From the NCBI RefSeq assembly GCF_002013895.1, contig NZ_MAFQ01000012.1, positions 99,519 to 163,518 on the forward strand: a stretch of 64,000 nt of DNA, written 5' to 3'. Below the pieces are notes generated by a model. The model made no database searches and had not been told where the DNA came from. It was given only the letters and a program-made list of their open reading frames with translations. This DNA comes from Mycobacteroides franklinii (GTDB lineage: Bacteria > Actinomycetota > Actinomycetes > Mycobacteriales > Mycobacteriaceae). The translations under genes and the position numbers were made by a program. How positions within the stretch are numbered: position 1 is the stretch's first letter; every line of letters begins with the position of its first letter. Below, in pieces: positions 9,167 through 16,419 of the stretch.

Positions 9167-9829
9167 GTGTGGTCCATCCGGCGGCGGGAGATGGTGCTCG
9201 CCGCTGGGCTGTCCACTGTCGCAGGGTTTCTCGATGCGATTGGCTTTGTGCATCTGGGCGGGTACTTCCTGTCCTTCATGAGCGGTAATACGACCAGGAT
9301 GGCCGCGTCCACTGCGACCCAACACTGGGAATCCGCGTACAAGGCGGCCGGTTTGATCGGCATGTTCTTCATCGGCGTGATGGTCGGCGCCATCGCCTCA
9401 CGCGTCAGCGGCGAACACGAACGTGTGGTCGTGCTATCGGTCACCTCGACAACGGTTGCGGCGGCGGCGATCACGCAGGAGATGGGAGCGGGTGTCGCAG
9501 CACTGCTCGTCACGGCGCTGGCGATGGGCGCCATGAATTCGGTTTTCCAGCGCTCCGGTGAGGTCCAGGTTGGGCTCACCTACATCACCGGCACGGTGGT
9601 CAAGGCCGGGCAGCGGCTGGTCGACGCATTCTTCGGTGGACCCCGCTGGGTATGGCTGCGTTACATCACGTTGTGGGCCGGGTTGACTGTCGGCGCCGTG
9701 TTGGGTGCCGCAACGTATCACCGCATTGGGCTGGACGCGCTATGGGTCGGCTTGGCACTCTTGGCTATCGCCACGTTCACCGCATGGCTGGTGCAGCGGT
9801 CGATCCCTGCGGTTTTAGATCCGGACTAG
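9167..9829 (+). CDS. DUF1275/YoaK-family membrane protein
   Basis: A 220-residue integral membrane protein with about six hydrophobic segments. The N-terminal motifs TVAGFLDAIGFVHLGGYFLSFMSGNTT are cut here as GFLDAIGFVHLGG and SFMSGNTT, both hallmarks of the YoaK family. The GTG start lies 6 bp after the preceding stop, so it is likely co-transcribed. The function of the family is not established. The last 15 bp overlap the convergent mycothiol-dependent enzyme gene. Confidence 0.85.
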   Translation: MWSIRRREMVLAAGLSTVAGFLDAIGFVHLGGYFLSFMSGNTTRMAASTATQHWESAYKAAGLIGMFFIGVMVGAIASRVSGEHERVVVLSVTSTTVAAAAITQEMGAGVAALLVTALAMGAMNSVFQRSGEVQVGLTYITGTVVKAGQRLVDAFFGGPRWVWLRYITLWAGLTVGAVLGAATYHRIGLDALWVGLALLAIATFTAWLVQRSIPAVLDPD

Positions 9830-10552
9830 ATCCAGCACCCGCTCGACGCGGGTCGCATCTCCATCGACCGTCAAGCGTGACAACGAAACCCGATGCCATA
9901 GCGCCAGCAGCAGATCGGAGGTGGATGCCGTAATCGTGGCGTCCGGTGCGGCATCGTCGTCCACGATGCCGATGCCGCCCGCGTCGGCACGCAACAACCA
10001 GGAACCACCGGCATCGTTGGCCTGCAGGAGTATTCGTGCGCCTTGAAGATCCTCCGCGAGGCCGGCACTACGCCCGAGGAGCCTGGGCGTGAAGAGCTCC
10101 GACCACTCTGCGATGCCGTCCGCGGCCAGCGCCGCGTCGATCGGGTCAGCATCCCAGCCGCGATAGGCGCGCTCGATGTCCCAGCGGTGCACGGCCACTT
10201 CCTGCGCCTGCCTGCGATACCAGAACCTCACCGGCCGCTCACCGAACAGTGACTTCGTCGGCGTATCGATGTCCTTCGATGTCAATGCAGCGACAAGTTT
10301 GTCGGCACGCTCGGAATACCAACCGAGGATCCGCTCCCCCGCCGGAGCATCCGGGTCGACGTCTGCGTATGGAACCTTTTGCCCGACAAGGACTCCCACC
10401 GCCCAGCGATGCACTCCGCCCAGGTGAGCCACTACGTCACGTGCCGTCCAGCCCAGGCAAGACGGCACGTCACGGTCCAGGTACTCGGGCGGGGTCGCAG
10501 CGACGGCCGCCATCCCTTTGCGCAGTGCTTCCAGCCATTTGTCAGGGCTCAT
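9815..10552 (-). CDS. Maleylpyruvate-isomerase-family mycothiol-dependent enzyme
   Basis: A 245-residue DinB-like protein of the actinobacterial mycothiol-dependent maleylpyruvate isomerase family. Evidence is the N-terminal CLGWTARDVVAHLGGVHRW segment with the metal-ligand His, and a second conserved stretch AQEVAVHRWDIERA near residue 115 that supplies further metal ligands. Family members use mycothiol as cofactor or bind metal for unknown thiol-transfer reactions. The C-terminal SCP2-like region ends the protein. The reaction is not predictable from the context. Confidence 0.83.
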   Translation of the reverse strand: MSPDKWLEALRKGMAAVAATPPEYLDRDVPSCLGWTARDVVAHLGGVHRWAVGVLVGQKVPYADVDPDAPAGERILGWYSERADKLVAALTSKDIDTPTKSLFGERPVRFWYRRQAQEVAVHRWDIERAYRGWDADPIDAALAADGIAEWSELFTPRLLGRSAGLAEDLQGARILLQANDAGGSWLLRADAGGIGIVDDDAAPDATITASTSDLLLALWHRVSLSRLTVDGDATRVERVLDLVRI

Positions 10553-10563
10553 CCCGTAGTCGT

Positions 10564-10610
10564 ATCACGCCCCGGCAACGACGGCCCGATGGGCCGCGGG
10601 GCAGCGTGAT
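10564..10610. other. Imperfect cruciform/hairpin in an intergenic region
   Basis: Nested arms are ATCACGC/GCGTGAT, CCCCG/CGGGG and GGCCC/GGGCC. It lies just upstream of the mycothiol-dependent enzyme start. It could act as a regulatory or insulating structure; the role is unknown. Confidence 0.4.
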
Positions 10611-10655
10611 CGGTGGGCGGGTCAACTGGTGATCCGCATACTGGAAATACCACTT

Positions 10656-10669
10656 GTAAATCGATTTAC
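10656..10669. promoter_or_regulatory. Perfect 14-bp AT-rich palindrome GTAAATCGATTTAC
   Basis: This perfect palindrome lies in an unusually AT-rich stretch 51 bp upstream of the gene at 10721. Size and position fit a dimeric repressor operator. No regulator gene is adjacent. Confidence 0.45.
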
Positions 10670-10720
10670 TTTCAGTAAGTTCATCCTGTCTTTTTACTGT
10701 GACTCTCCGGGGGGAGTCCT

Positions 10721-11173
10721 ATGAAAATCGGCCGTGTCCGCTGTGCACGCCTTCTGCTCGGGCTAGGAATGTCTTCAGAACTGCCGCTATCCAAGCGCCC
10801 ACCGCCAACGCCGAATCCACCCAACTGCGAGCAGGTCCCCTGGGGCTTTCTGGGCTCGCTGAAGCGCGAGATCTGCGACCAGCCAATCCGAAAGGATGGG
10901 TCGTGGATGCGGCGCCAAGTCATCGGCATTCCCGCCCACTATCGCAACCCAAGCAGCAGCTGCTACAGCAGCGGCCATTGGGGCACCACCGACTGCACCT
11001 ACTACCCGGGCGGCCAGGTGCCGGACAGAGTCGACAGTGACGAAACCTACGATCTGCGCGCAGACACCGTGCCCGCCGACGAGCCAGGACACATGCCCGA
11101 CCCCGCACCCGCTCCGCCAGCGCCAAAGGAGCCAACGCCTGCCCCACCGGAGCCGGTCTCGGAAGATGCCTAG
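10721..11173 (+). CDS. Conserved mycobacterial hypothetical, Cys-rich with Pro-rich tail
   Basis: A 150-residue protein. The core carries the pattern WGFLGS, then ICDQPIRKDGSWMR, VIGIPAHY, paired cysteines and DETYDLRADTV. It resembles small secreted mycobacterial (and mycobacteriophage) proteins with a CD-P-DGSW-R motif. The tail from about residue 125 is Pro/Ala/Glu repeats. A strong GGGGGAG precedes the ATG. The N-terminus is odd for the family: it has only a short hydrophobic LLLGLG and no convincing cleavage site. The +1 frame encodes a more signal-like APTANA stretch, so a compensated frameshift in the leader is possible. The function is unknown. Confidence 0.65.
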   Translation: MKIGRVRCARLLLGLGMSSELPLSKRPPPTPNPPNCEQVPWGFLGSLKREICDQPIRKDGSWMRRQVIGIPAHYRNPSSSCYSSGHWGTTDCTYYPGGQVPDRVDSDETYDLRADTVPADEPGHMPDPAPAPPAPKEPTPAPPEPVSEDA

Positions 11174-11194
11174 CTGATTACCCGACCACGGGCA

Positions 11195-11908
11195 TCAGCG
11201 TCGGCCGCGCTCGGTCCGTCCCGGCTTGCGGGCGACCTTGCCCGCCGCAGCACGAGCCGCCTGCTTGGCCAGGGTCTTTTCCCGCGCCGTGCGCTTCGGT
11301 GCAGGCTCGGTCTGCCCACGCGATGAATCGGCCTTGCGGCCCCGCACGATCCCGATGAACTCGTCGACCGGGGCTGGCTGCCGCCCTTCCGGGAAGGCAA
11401 GTGCGACAGGGCATGTGGGCGCGTCAGCGATTGGACGGTACGTGAGGTCCTTGCGGTGATACAGCCGCGCCAGTGACTGCGGAACGATAAGCGCACCCAG
11501 TCCTGCGGCGACGAGTTCTATTGCATCCTCGGTGGTCTCGGGCCGGTGATCGACCGGAATGCCGGGAGCGCCCACCCAGAAGAGGACGTCGTCGAGTGGG
11601 AGCAGTACCGGTTCGCCATCGAGGTCTGCGGCGGTGATCGTGTCGACGGCACTGAGCAGGTGATCGGTGGGCACCACTGCCACCGTTATCTCTTCGTAGA
11701 GAGGGATGACGGCGAGCCCATATGTATCGGCCGGCAGCCGCAGCAACGCGACGTCCACGGTGCCGTCCCGCAGCGCGTCGGCGGCATCTGCCGCGGCGAC
11801 GGCGCGCAACTGCAGTGGGGCCTTGGGATGACGCTCGGCCCAGATTCGTGCCCACTTCGCAGGAGTCCCACCCGGGACGTATCCGAGGGTGAGTGAGGGC
11901 GAGGTCAC
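11195..11908 (-). CDS. LysR-type substrate-binding domain protein lacking a DNA-binding domain
   Basis: A 237-residue protein that begins directly with the effector-binding fold of LysR regulators (LTLGYVPGG..., DVALLRLP near residue 55, VAAGLGALIVPQS near 140). It has no N-terminal helix-turn-helix. Residues ~185-237 are a strongly basic Lys/Arg/Ala tail that could contact nucleic acid or a partner. It is divergent from the DUF5997 gene with only 28 bp between starts, an arrangement I recall in other mycobacteria. It may be a small-molecule sensor acting through a partner; this is inference. Confidence 0.78.
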   Translation of the reverse strand: MTSPSLTLGYVPGGTPAKWARIWAERHPKAPLQLRAVAAADAADALRDGTVDVALLRLPADTYGLAVIPLYEEITVAVVPTDHLLSAVDTITAADLDGEPVLLPLDDVLFWVGAPGIPVDHRPETTEDAIELVAAGLGALIVPQSLARLYHRKDLTYRPIADAPTCPVALAFPEGRQPAPVDEFIGIVRGRKADSSRGQTEPAPKRTAREKTLAKQAARAAAGKVARKPGRTERGRR

Positions 11909-11936
11909 CGCCTCAGGCTACCGATAAGCTGAACCC

Positions 11937-12317
11937 ATGAGCAGGCCCAACGCGCAGTCCATGAAACCCGCCACCGCGGCGAAAAAGCTGGACGTGTACC
12001 TGCAAGCGACACCCGCGGAGTTCCAGGAGAACCCGATCACCCGCGCCGAGCTCGCGGCGCTGCAGGCTGACCCACCGCAGTGGCTCAAGGACCTCCGCAA
12101 GGACGGGCCGCACCCGAAGAACCTCGTGGCAGCCAAGCTTGGTGTTTCGATCTCCGGTCTCGCGCGCGGCGGCGTCGATGGTCCGCTCACCACCGAGCAG
12201 ATCAACGAGTTGCTCGAGGAGAAGCCCGAGTGGCTGGTCGCGGAACGCGAGAGCTATCAGAACGTGCTCCGTGAGGAGCGACGCGTGAAGGCGCTGCGGG
12301 CGGACAAGGCCCGTTGA
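11937..12317 (+). CDS. DUF5997 family protein
   Basis: A 126-residue soluble protein. The sequence (AAKKLDVYLQATP, KDGPHPKNLVAAKLGVSISGL, and a Lys/Arg-rich C-terminus) matches the actinobacterial DUF5997 family. The KLGVSISGLAR segment has a helix-turn-helix look, so a DNA-related role is possible. It is divergently paired with the LysR-sensor-only gene; the conserved pairing suggests the two proteins work together. Confidence 0.8.
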   Translation: MSRPNAQSMKPATAAKKLDVYLQATPAEFQENPITRAELAALQADPPQWLKDLRKDGPHPKNLVAAKLGVSISGLARGGVDGPLTTEQINELLEEKPEWLVAERESYQNVLREERRVKALRADKAR

Positions 12318-12346
12318 TCCGTTAGAGATCAGCTGCTGCCCGTCGG

Positions 12347-13054
12347 CTACAGGTTCAGCGGCAGTTTCGCGATGATCGGGCCCGTCGGCGAGGCCGAACC
12401 CTGGCCTTTCTCGACGGTGAATGCCAGTGCGGTGGAGTCGTTGAGTCGGGGTATGACCGCTGTTGTCGACGGTGCGACGGCCTGAGCATCCATGGTTCCC
12501 GCTGACTCCGGCCCGCTGTCGCCGATCAGCCACATTTGGTAAACAGTGCCGGGTTGTGGTGGTGCCACATTGTTCATCACCAACACCGCCGTGTTCTTCT
12601 GCCGCGAATAGACAACAGTTGCCGTACCGCCGGTGGGGATGTCACCAGTGACGGTCCGTACGTCGGTGGCGGTGAAGACCTGCTGCGCGGTCGGAGGCGG
12701 AGGCCGCAGAATAGTGCCGATCCCAGCTGCCGCCAGCCCGATAGCGGTGGCGGCCGCCACAGCAATCAGAGGCGCTCTCCAGCGGTTGATATCTATTGCC
12801 CCGGAATCTCTTTGGATGTCCCGGGCCACGATCTTGAGCAGTCGCGGGCGAAGCCGGGCCGGAGGTTCAACCGCGGTGCTTGCCGCCAGGGCCGCCATCG
12901 TTTCCCGTGTAGCGCGCACTTCCTGGGTAAAGGAGAGGGTTTGTTCGGCGGCGCCGACTGACAGCCACCTGTCGATCTGGTCTCGTTCATCATCGGGCAG
13001 CGCATGCAGTGCGTATGGGGTGGCGGAGGTGATGAGGTCGTTGGGTTCGGTCAT
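12347..13054 (-). CDS. rskA: Anti-sigma-K factor RskA
   Basis: A 235-residue membrane anti-sigma factor. The cytosolic N-terminus (ATPYALHALPDDERDQIDRWL) binds SigK. One transmembrane helix lies near residues 88-110. The extracytoplasmic domain has VMNNVAPPQPGTVYQMWLIG, almost identical to M. tuberculosis RskA (Rv0444c), and ends in the ALAFTVEKGQGS region. Regulated intramembrane proteolysis releases SigK in M. tuberculosis. The start is the ATG at 13054 whose ATGA overlaps the sigK stop; an in-frame ATG 15 nt upstream is less likely. The last gene of the six-gene operon. Confidence 0.93.
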   Translation of the reverse strand: MTEPNDLITSATPYALHALPDDERDQIDRWLSVGAAEQTLSFTQEVRATRETMAALAASTAVEPPARLRPRLLKIVARDIQRDSGAIDINRWRAPLIAVAAATAIGLAAAGIGTILRPPPPTAQQVFTATDVRTVTGDIPTGGTATVVYSRQKNTAVLVMNNVAPPQPGTVYQMWLIGDSGPESAGTMDAQAVAPSTTAVIPRLNDSTALAFTVEKGQGSASPTGPIIAKLPLNL

Positions 13055-13632
13055 GGTGTCCCCAGGCATCGGCGCAGCGCCTTGATCGCGTCACGCATCC
13101 GAGATTTTATGGTTGCCAGATTCGCGGCAAGCCGTTGCGAGACTTGGTTATAAGTCAAACCGTCGTAGTAGGCCAGATGCAGGCATTGGCGTTGTGCATC
13201 AGTGAGTGTTTCGAGGCATTCGGTGACTTGCCGCTGCTCTTCGCTACGGATCACCGATTCAGTGACCTCGTCGGCGGCACGCTCGACAGTGGCTGCGCCG
13301 TAGCGTGACTCGCGGTCGGCCGCAGATTGCTCCGAACGCACGCGGTCGATGGCGCGGCGATGAGCCAAGGTCATGATCCAAGCCAGAGGCGATCCGGCGG
13401 TCGGGTCATAACTTTGGGCTGAACGCCAGATCTGCAGGTAGATCTCTTGCGTTGTCTCTTCGCTATAGCCAGGGTCCCGTAGCACCCGCAGCACCAGCCC
13501 GTAGACGCGTGAGCGAGTCTGATCGTAGAGCGCGGCGAATGCCGCGGTATCGCGGTCAGCGACATTGCGCAACAGGGCATCCAGGTCGCCAGGCACGCCC
13601 GTGAGCCTAAACGCATCGCGGACAATGTTCAC
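13051..13632 (-). CDS. sigK: ECF RNA polymerase sigma factor SigK
   Basis: A 193-residue ECF sigma factor closely resembling M. tuberculosis SigK (187 residues). Region 2 carries RVYGLVLRVLRDPGYSEETT, IYLQIWR and RRAIDRVR. Region 4 carries LTDAQRQCLHLAYYDGLTY and ANLATIKSRMRDA. Two cysteines, Cys139 (VTEC) and Cys189 (RRCL), align with the pair reported to form a redox-sensing disulfide in M. tuberculosis SigK. A longer frame reaches 13878, but the GTG at 13632 overlaps the preceding TGA by 4 nt and gives family length. It should read the CCATCC-N15-CCGAAT promoters at 17.7-17.9 kb. Confidence 0.94.
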   Translation of the reverse strand: MNIVRDAFRLTGVPGDLDALLRNVADRDTAAFAALYDQTRSRVYGLVLRVLRDPGYSEETTQEIYLQIWRSAQSYDPTAGSPLAWIMTLAHRRAIDRVRSEQSAADRESRYGAATVERAADEVTESVIRSEEQRQVTECLETLTDAQRQCLHLAYYDGLTYNQVSQRLAANLATIKSRMRDAIKALRRCLGTP

Positions 13633-14414
13633 AGCGATTCGCGTTTCGGGGGACGTGGCAGGATAAATGAAACCCGGCGTTGGTAGTCGACGAATCCGGG
13701 CCGCCCGGCCATTGCCTTCTCGGTGCGGCGGCCACCGGTGGCATAGACCAGGAAATATGTCATCAGCAACGGGTAAGGGACCGTTGCCAACGATTGCCAA
13801 CCCGTAATGGTGACCAACCACAGCCCCCACCACACGCAGGCGTCGCCGAAATAGTTCGGGTGCCGAGTCCAGGCCCATAGACCCTGGTCCATGATCCTGC
13901 CCTTGTTGACTGGGTCCTCTTTGAAACGGCGCAGCTGATAATCACCCACCGCTTCGAAAAGCATTCCGACGAACCATAATCCGATACCGGCGCCCAACAC
14001 CGGCCACAGCGATTCCGGGGTGGGCCCTTCCACGGCTGAGCGCTGGATCGGTATGGATACCAGCCACGTGGCGGCGGCTTGGATGACGAAGATCTTGCGC
14101 AGCACATGCGGCACAGAGAAGTCGCCGCCTAGCAAGTCGCGGTACCGCGGATCTTCGCCTTTCCCCACCGATTTCACCAACATGTGCCATGAGAGCCGGG
14201 CGCCCCATATGCCGATGAGCGTGAGCAGCAGAACCTGGCGCTGCCGGTCACCGCCACCGAACGTAGTGCACACCGCGGCCACTGCGATGAACCCGAGGCC
14301 CCACGCGACATCGACCACGTTGTAGCGCCCGATGCGGTGGCCGATCAGGAAGGCGACACTGTGCACGGCCACCACGACGCACAGCGAACACGCCATCACG
14401 GTGAAGAAGTTCAT
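13629..14414 (-). CDS. DUF1295 membrane protein (Rv0446c-like)
   Basis: A 261-residue integral membrane protein of the DUF1295/steroid 5-alpha-reductase-like family. It has about six membrane segments and the family signature LWAWTRHPNYFGDACVWWGL near residue 190. Homologs sit in the sigK locus of M. tuberculosis (Rv0446c) and in cyclopropane-synthase clusters of many bacteria, and may reduce a lipid double bond. The start is the ATG at 14414, overlapping the ufaA1 stop as ATGA; a longer frame to 14573 would overlap ufaA1 heavily. The stop overlaps the sigK start as GTGA. Confidence 0.9.
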   Translation of the reverse strand: MNFFTVMACSLCVVVAVHSVAFLIGHRIGRYNVVDVAWGLGFIAVAAVCTTFGGGDRQRQVLLLTLIGIWGARLSWHMLVKSVGKGEDPRYRDLLGGDFSVPHVLRKIFVIQAAATWLVSIPIQRSAVEGPTPESLWPVLGAGIGLWFVGMLFEAVGDYQLRRFKEDPVNKGRIMDQGLWAWTRHPNYFGDACVWWGLWLVTITGWQSLATVPYPLLMTYFLVYATGGRRTEKAMAGRPGFVDYQRRVSFILPRPPKRESL

Positions 14415-15685
14415 TGTCGACCTCGCTGGAAAATCCATTGGTGGACATCGAGATACCCGGATCGGAACCCGGCCTCCGAGTACGCCAGATACAGCTGCCA
14501 CATTCGATAGAACGCGTCGTCGAATCCCAGCGCCAACACGCTCTCGCGCCGAGCCGCGAGCCGCTGACTCCATAACCGCAGCGTTTCGGCATAGTGCGGC
14601 CGCAGGGACATTGTCTCGATGGTCCGCAAATGCGTGTTATCAGTGGTCGTTTCGGTGATTGCCCGCACCGAGGGAAGTAGGCCGCCAGGGAAAATGTACT
14701 TCTGTATCCAGGTGTGGGTGTTGCGACTGGCCATCATCCGCTCATGGGGCATGGTGATGGTTTGAAGGGCCAGCCGGCCGCCTGGTCTAAGCAATCGGTC
14801 GATGGTTTGGAAGTACGTTGTCCAGAAATCGAACCCGACCGCTTCGAGCATCTCTACCGACACGATCGCGTCGTATTGGCCTTGAACGTCTCGATAATCG
14901 CACAGCTCTATCCGTACTCGGTCGGACAGCCCGGCAGCTCGCACCCGCCGCTGTGCCAGTTTCTGTTGCTCGCTCGACAACGTGACCGACCGCACGTGCG
15001 CCCCGCGCGCGGCGGCCGATAGGCACAATTGCCCCCAACCTGTACCGATCTCGAGAACTCGGGTGCCGGGGCCTACCTGTGCGTGGTCCAGCAAGCGATC
15101 GATCTTGCGGTGTTGGGCATCCACCAGCCTCTCTGCTGAGCTCGGGATGTGGTCGAACAGTGCACACGAGTACGTCAGCGTCTCGTCTAGAAACAGGGAG
15201 AAGAACTCGTTCGACAGGTCATAGTGATGCTCAACATTGCGCTGGGCCTGTGGTGGCTCGTTGCGCTGAGCGTGCGGGACGCGCGGCACGGCGAGATGCC
15301 GGAAGCGTTGCAAGATAGGGGGAATCAACTCCCCCATCGATGCTGCCCACGGGGTGAGAAAGTCGGCCAGATCGTCGCAGTCCCAGTCTCCATCCGTGTA
15401 GGCCTCGCCGAATCCAATCAAGCCGGAGCGACCCAGCCGTCGTGCCAGTGCCTTCGGCCGCCGAACTCTCATGGTGGGCAGGGACGCATCTGCTGCCCCC
15501 ACAACGGACCCGTCCGGGTTCACCACCCGCACCGGGAGCCGCGCGGCCGCACGGCGCAGCAGCTTGTCAGCCACTACCGCTCGTGCCGTCGCAAGCGGCC
15601 CGGAAGGAACCGGCGCGATATCCGGCCCGTAGCGCGATCTGATATCGCGCACATCGGCAGTGGCGCCGTCGAGATGACCGTTCAC
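14411..15685 (-). CDS. ufaA1: Cyclopropane-fatty-acyl-phospholipid synthase-family methyltransferase UfaA1
   Basis: A 424-residue SAM-dependent fatty-acid methyltransferase (M. tuberculosis Rv0447c, about 427 residues). An N-terminal domain of ~150 residues precedes HYDLSNEFF (154-162), TYSCALF (about 171), the SAM motif LEIGTGWGQL (211-220), and the C-terminal LRPHYAETLRLW. The family adds methyl or methylene groups to unsaturated acyl chains of phospholipids; the Rv0447c product has been linked to tuberculostearic acid. The GTG start overlaps the DUF1365 stop by 4 nt and has AAAGGA upstream. It is encoded with a DUF1365 protein, a flavoprotein and DUF1295, a recurring lipid-modification set. 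Confidence 0.92.
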   Translation of the reverse strand: MNGHLDGATADVRDIRSRYGPDIAPVPSGPLATARAVVADKLLRRAAARLPVRVVNPDGSVVGAADASLPTMRVRRPKALARRLGRSGLIGFGEAYTDGDWDCDDLADFLTPWAASMGELIPPILQRFRHLAVPRVPHAQRNEPPQAQRNVEHHYDLSNEFFSLFLDETLTYSCALFDHIPSSAERLVDAQHRKIDRLLDHAQVGPGTRVLEIGTGWGQLCLSAAARGAHVRSVTLSSEQQKLAQRRVRAAGLSDRVRIELCDYRDVQGQYDAIVSVEMLEAVGFDFWTTYFQTIDRLLRPGGRLALQTITMPHERMMASRNTHTWIQKYIFPGGLLPSVRAITETTTDNTHLRTIETMSLRPHYAETLRLWSQRLAARRESVLALGFDDAFYRMWQLYLAYSEAGFRSGYLDVHQWIFQRGRQ

Positions 15686-16419
15686 GCTATCCTTTCCCTC
15701 TCGTGTGCAGGTGTGCGCTCTACCACCGGTAGCCCTTTCAGCCACAGCCTGATCCCTTCTTTACGGATGGCCAGCGCACCCATGAGTGGCGCCAGGGGCG
15801 CAACGGCCTGCAACCACAACAGTTCACCGACCCGGGCCCGGCGGCGGGTGCCGCGCACCGCGGCGAAGAACGGCAGATGTCCGCCTCGCCGCAACCAGAC
15901 ACTGATGTTCAATGTGTCGCCGGGACGCGTGGCTCGAACTCGGTATTGCCCGTCAACACCGTTGAATGGCGATACGTAAAGCTGTTTGTCCACTGTGGAA
16001 TTGGTGGTCGGGGGCAGCAGGTATGCGTGCCGTCCGCCATAGGTGTTGTGGACCTCGGCAATGATGTGGGCGAGATTGCCGTGGCGGTCGTGGCACCAAT
16101 ACAGGCTGAGCGGGTTGAAAACGTGGCCCAATACCCGCGCCTGCAGCAGCGCGGTGACCACACCGCCGCCCAGTTCTACCCCGTGCGAGGCCAAGAATCG
16201 GTCCACCCGTTGGCGCAGCGTGTCGTCGACATCTCCCTGGAAATGGTCCCGTGCTTGGAAATTGGCGAAAGCGCGCAGGCCGAAGGGCAGGCGCGGCGGT
16301 CTGTCGATATCGATGTACCAGCAGTAGCCCCGATAGGCGAACCGGTGTGTCACCGGCGAACGCCGCACGTGGATGATCCGGGTGCGGTAGAGGCAGGGAA
16401 CCATCGTCGCCGAATTCAT
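15682..16419 (-). CDS. DUF1365 domain protein (Rv0448c-like)
   Basis: A 245-residue protein opening with VPCLYRTRIIHVRRSPVTHRF, in which LYRTRIIHVRRSP is the DUF1365 signature, followed by FNPLSLYWCHD near residue 120 and EVHNTYGGRHAYLL. The family always travels with an FAD amine-oxidase-like gene and a CFA synthase, as here, but its chemistry is not settled; it may help make modified (for example furan or methylated) fatty acids. The ATG start overlaps the upstream stop as ATGA. The stop overlaps the ufaA1 GTG. Confidence 0.9.
   Translation of the reverse strand: MNSATMVPCLYRTRIIHVRRSPVTHRFAYRGYCWYIDIDRPPRLPFGLRAFANFQARDHFQGDVDDTLRQRVDRFLASHGVELGGGVVTALLQARVLGHVFNPLSLYWCHDRHGNLAHIIAEVHNTYGGRHAYLLPPTTNSTVDKQLYVSPFNGVDGQYRVRATRPGDTLNISVWLRRGGHLPFFAAVRGTRRRARVGELLWLQAVAPLAPLMGALAIRKEGIRLWLKGLPVVERTPAHERERIA

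Noticed and set aside
8291..9325. 344-codon leftward open frame opposite the geranylgeranyl-reductase-like gene
   Set aside because: Composition is that of an antisense shadow; no start signal or family match.
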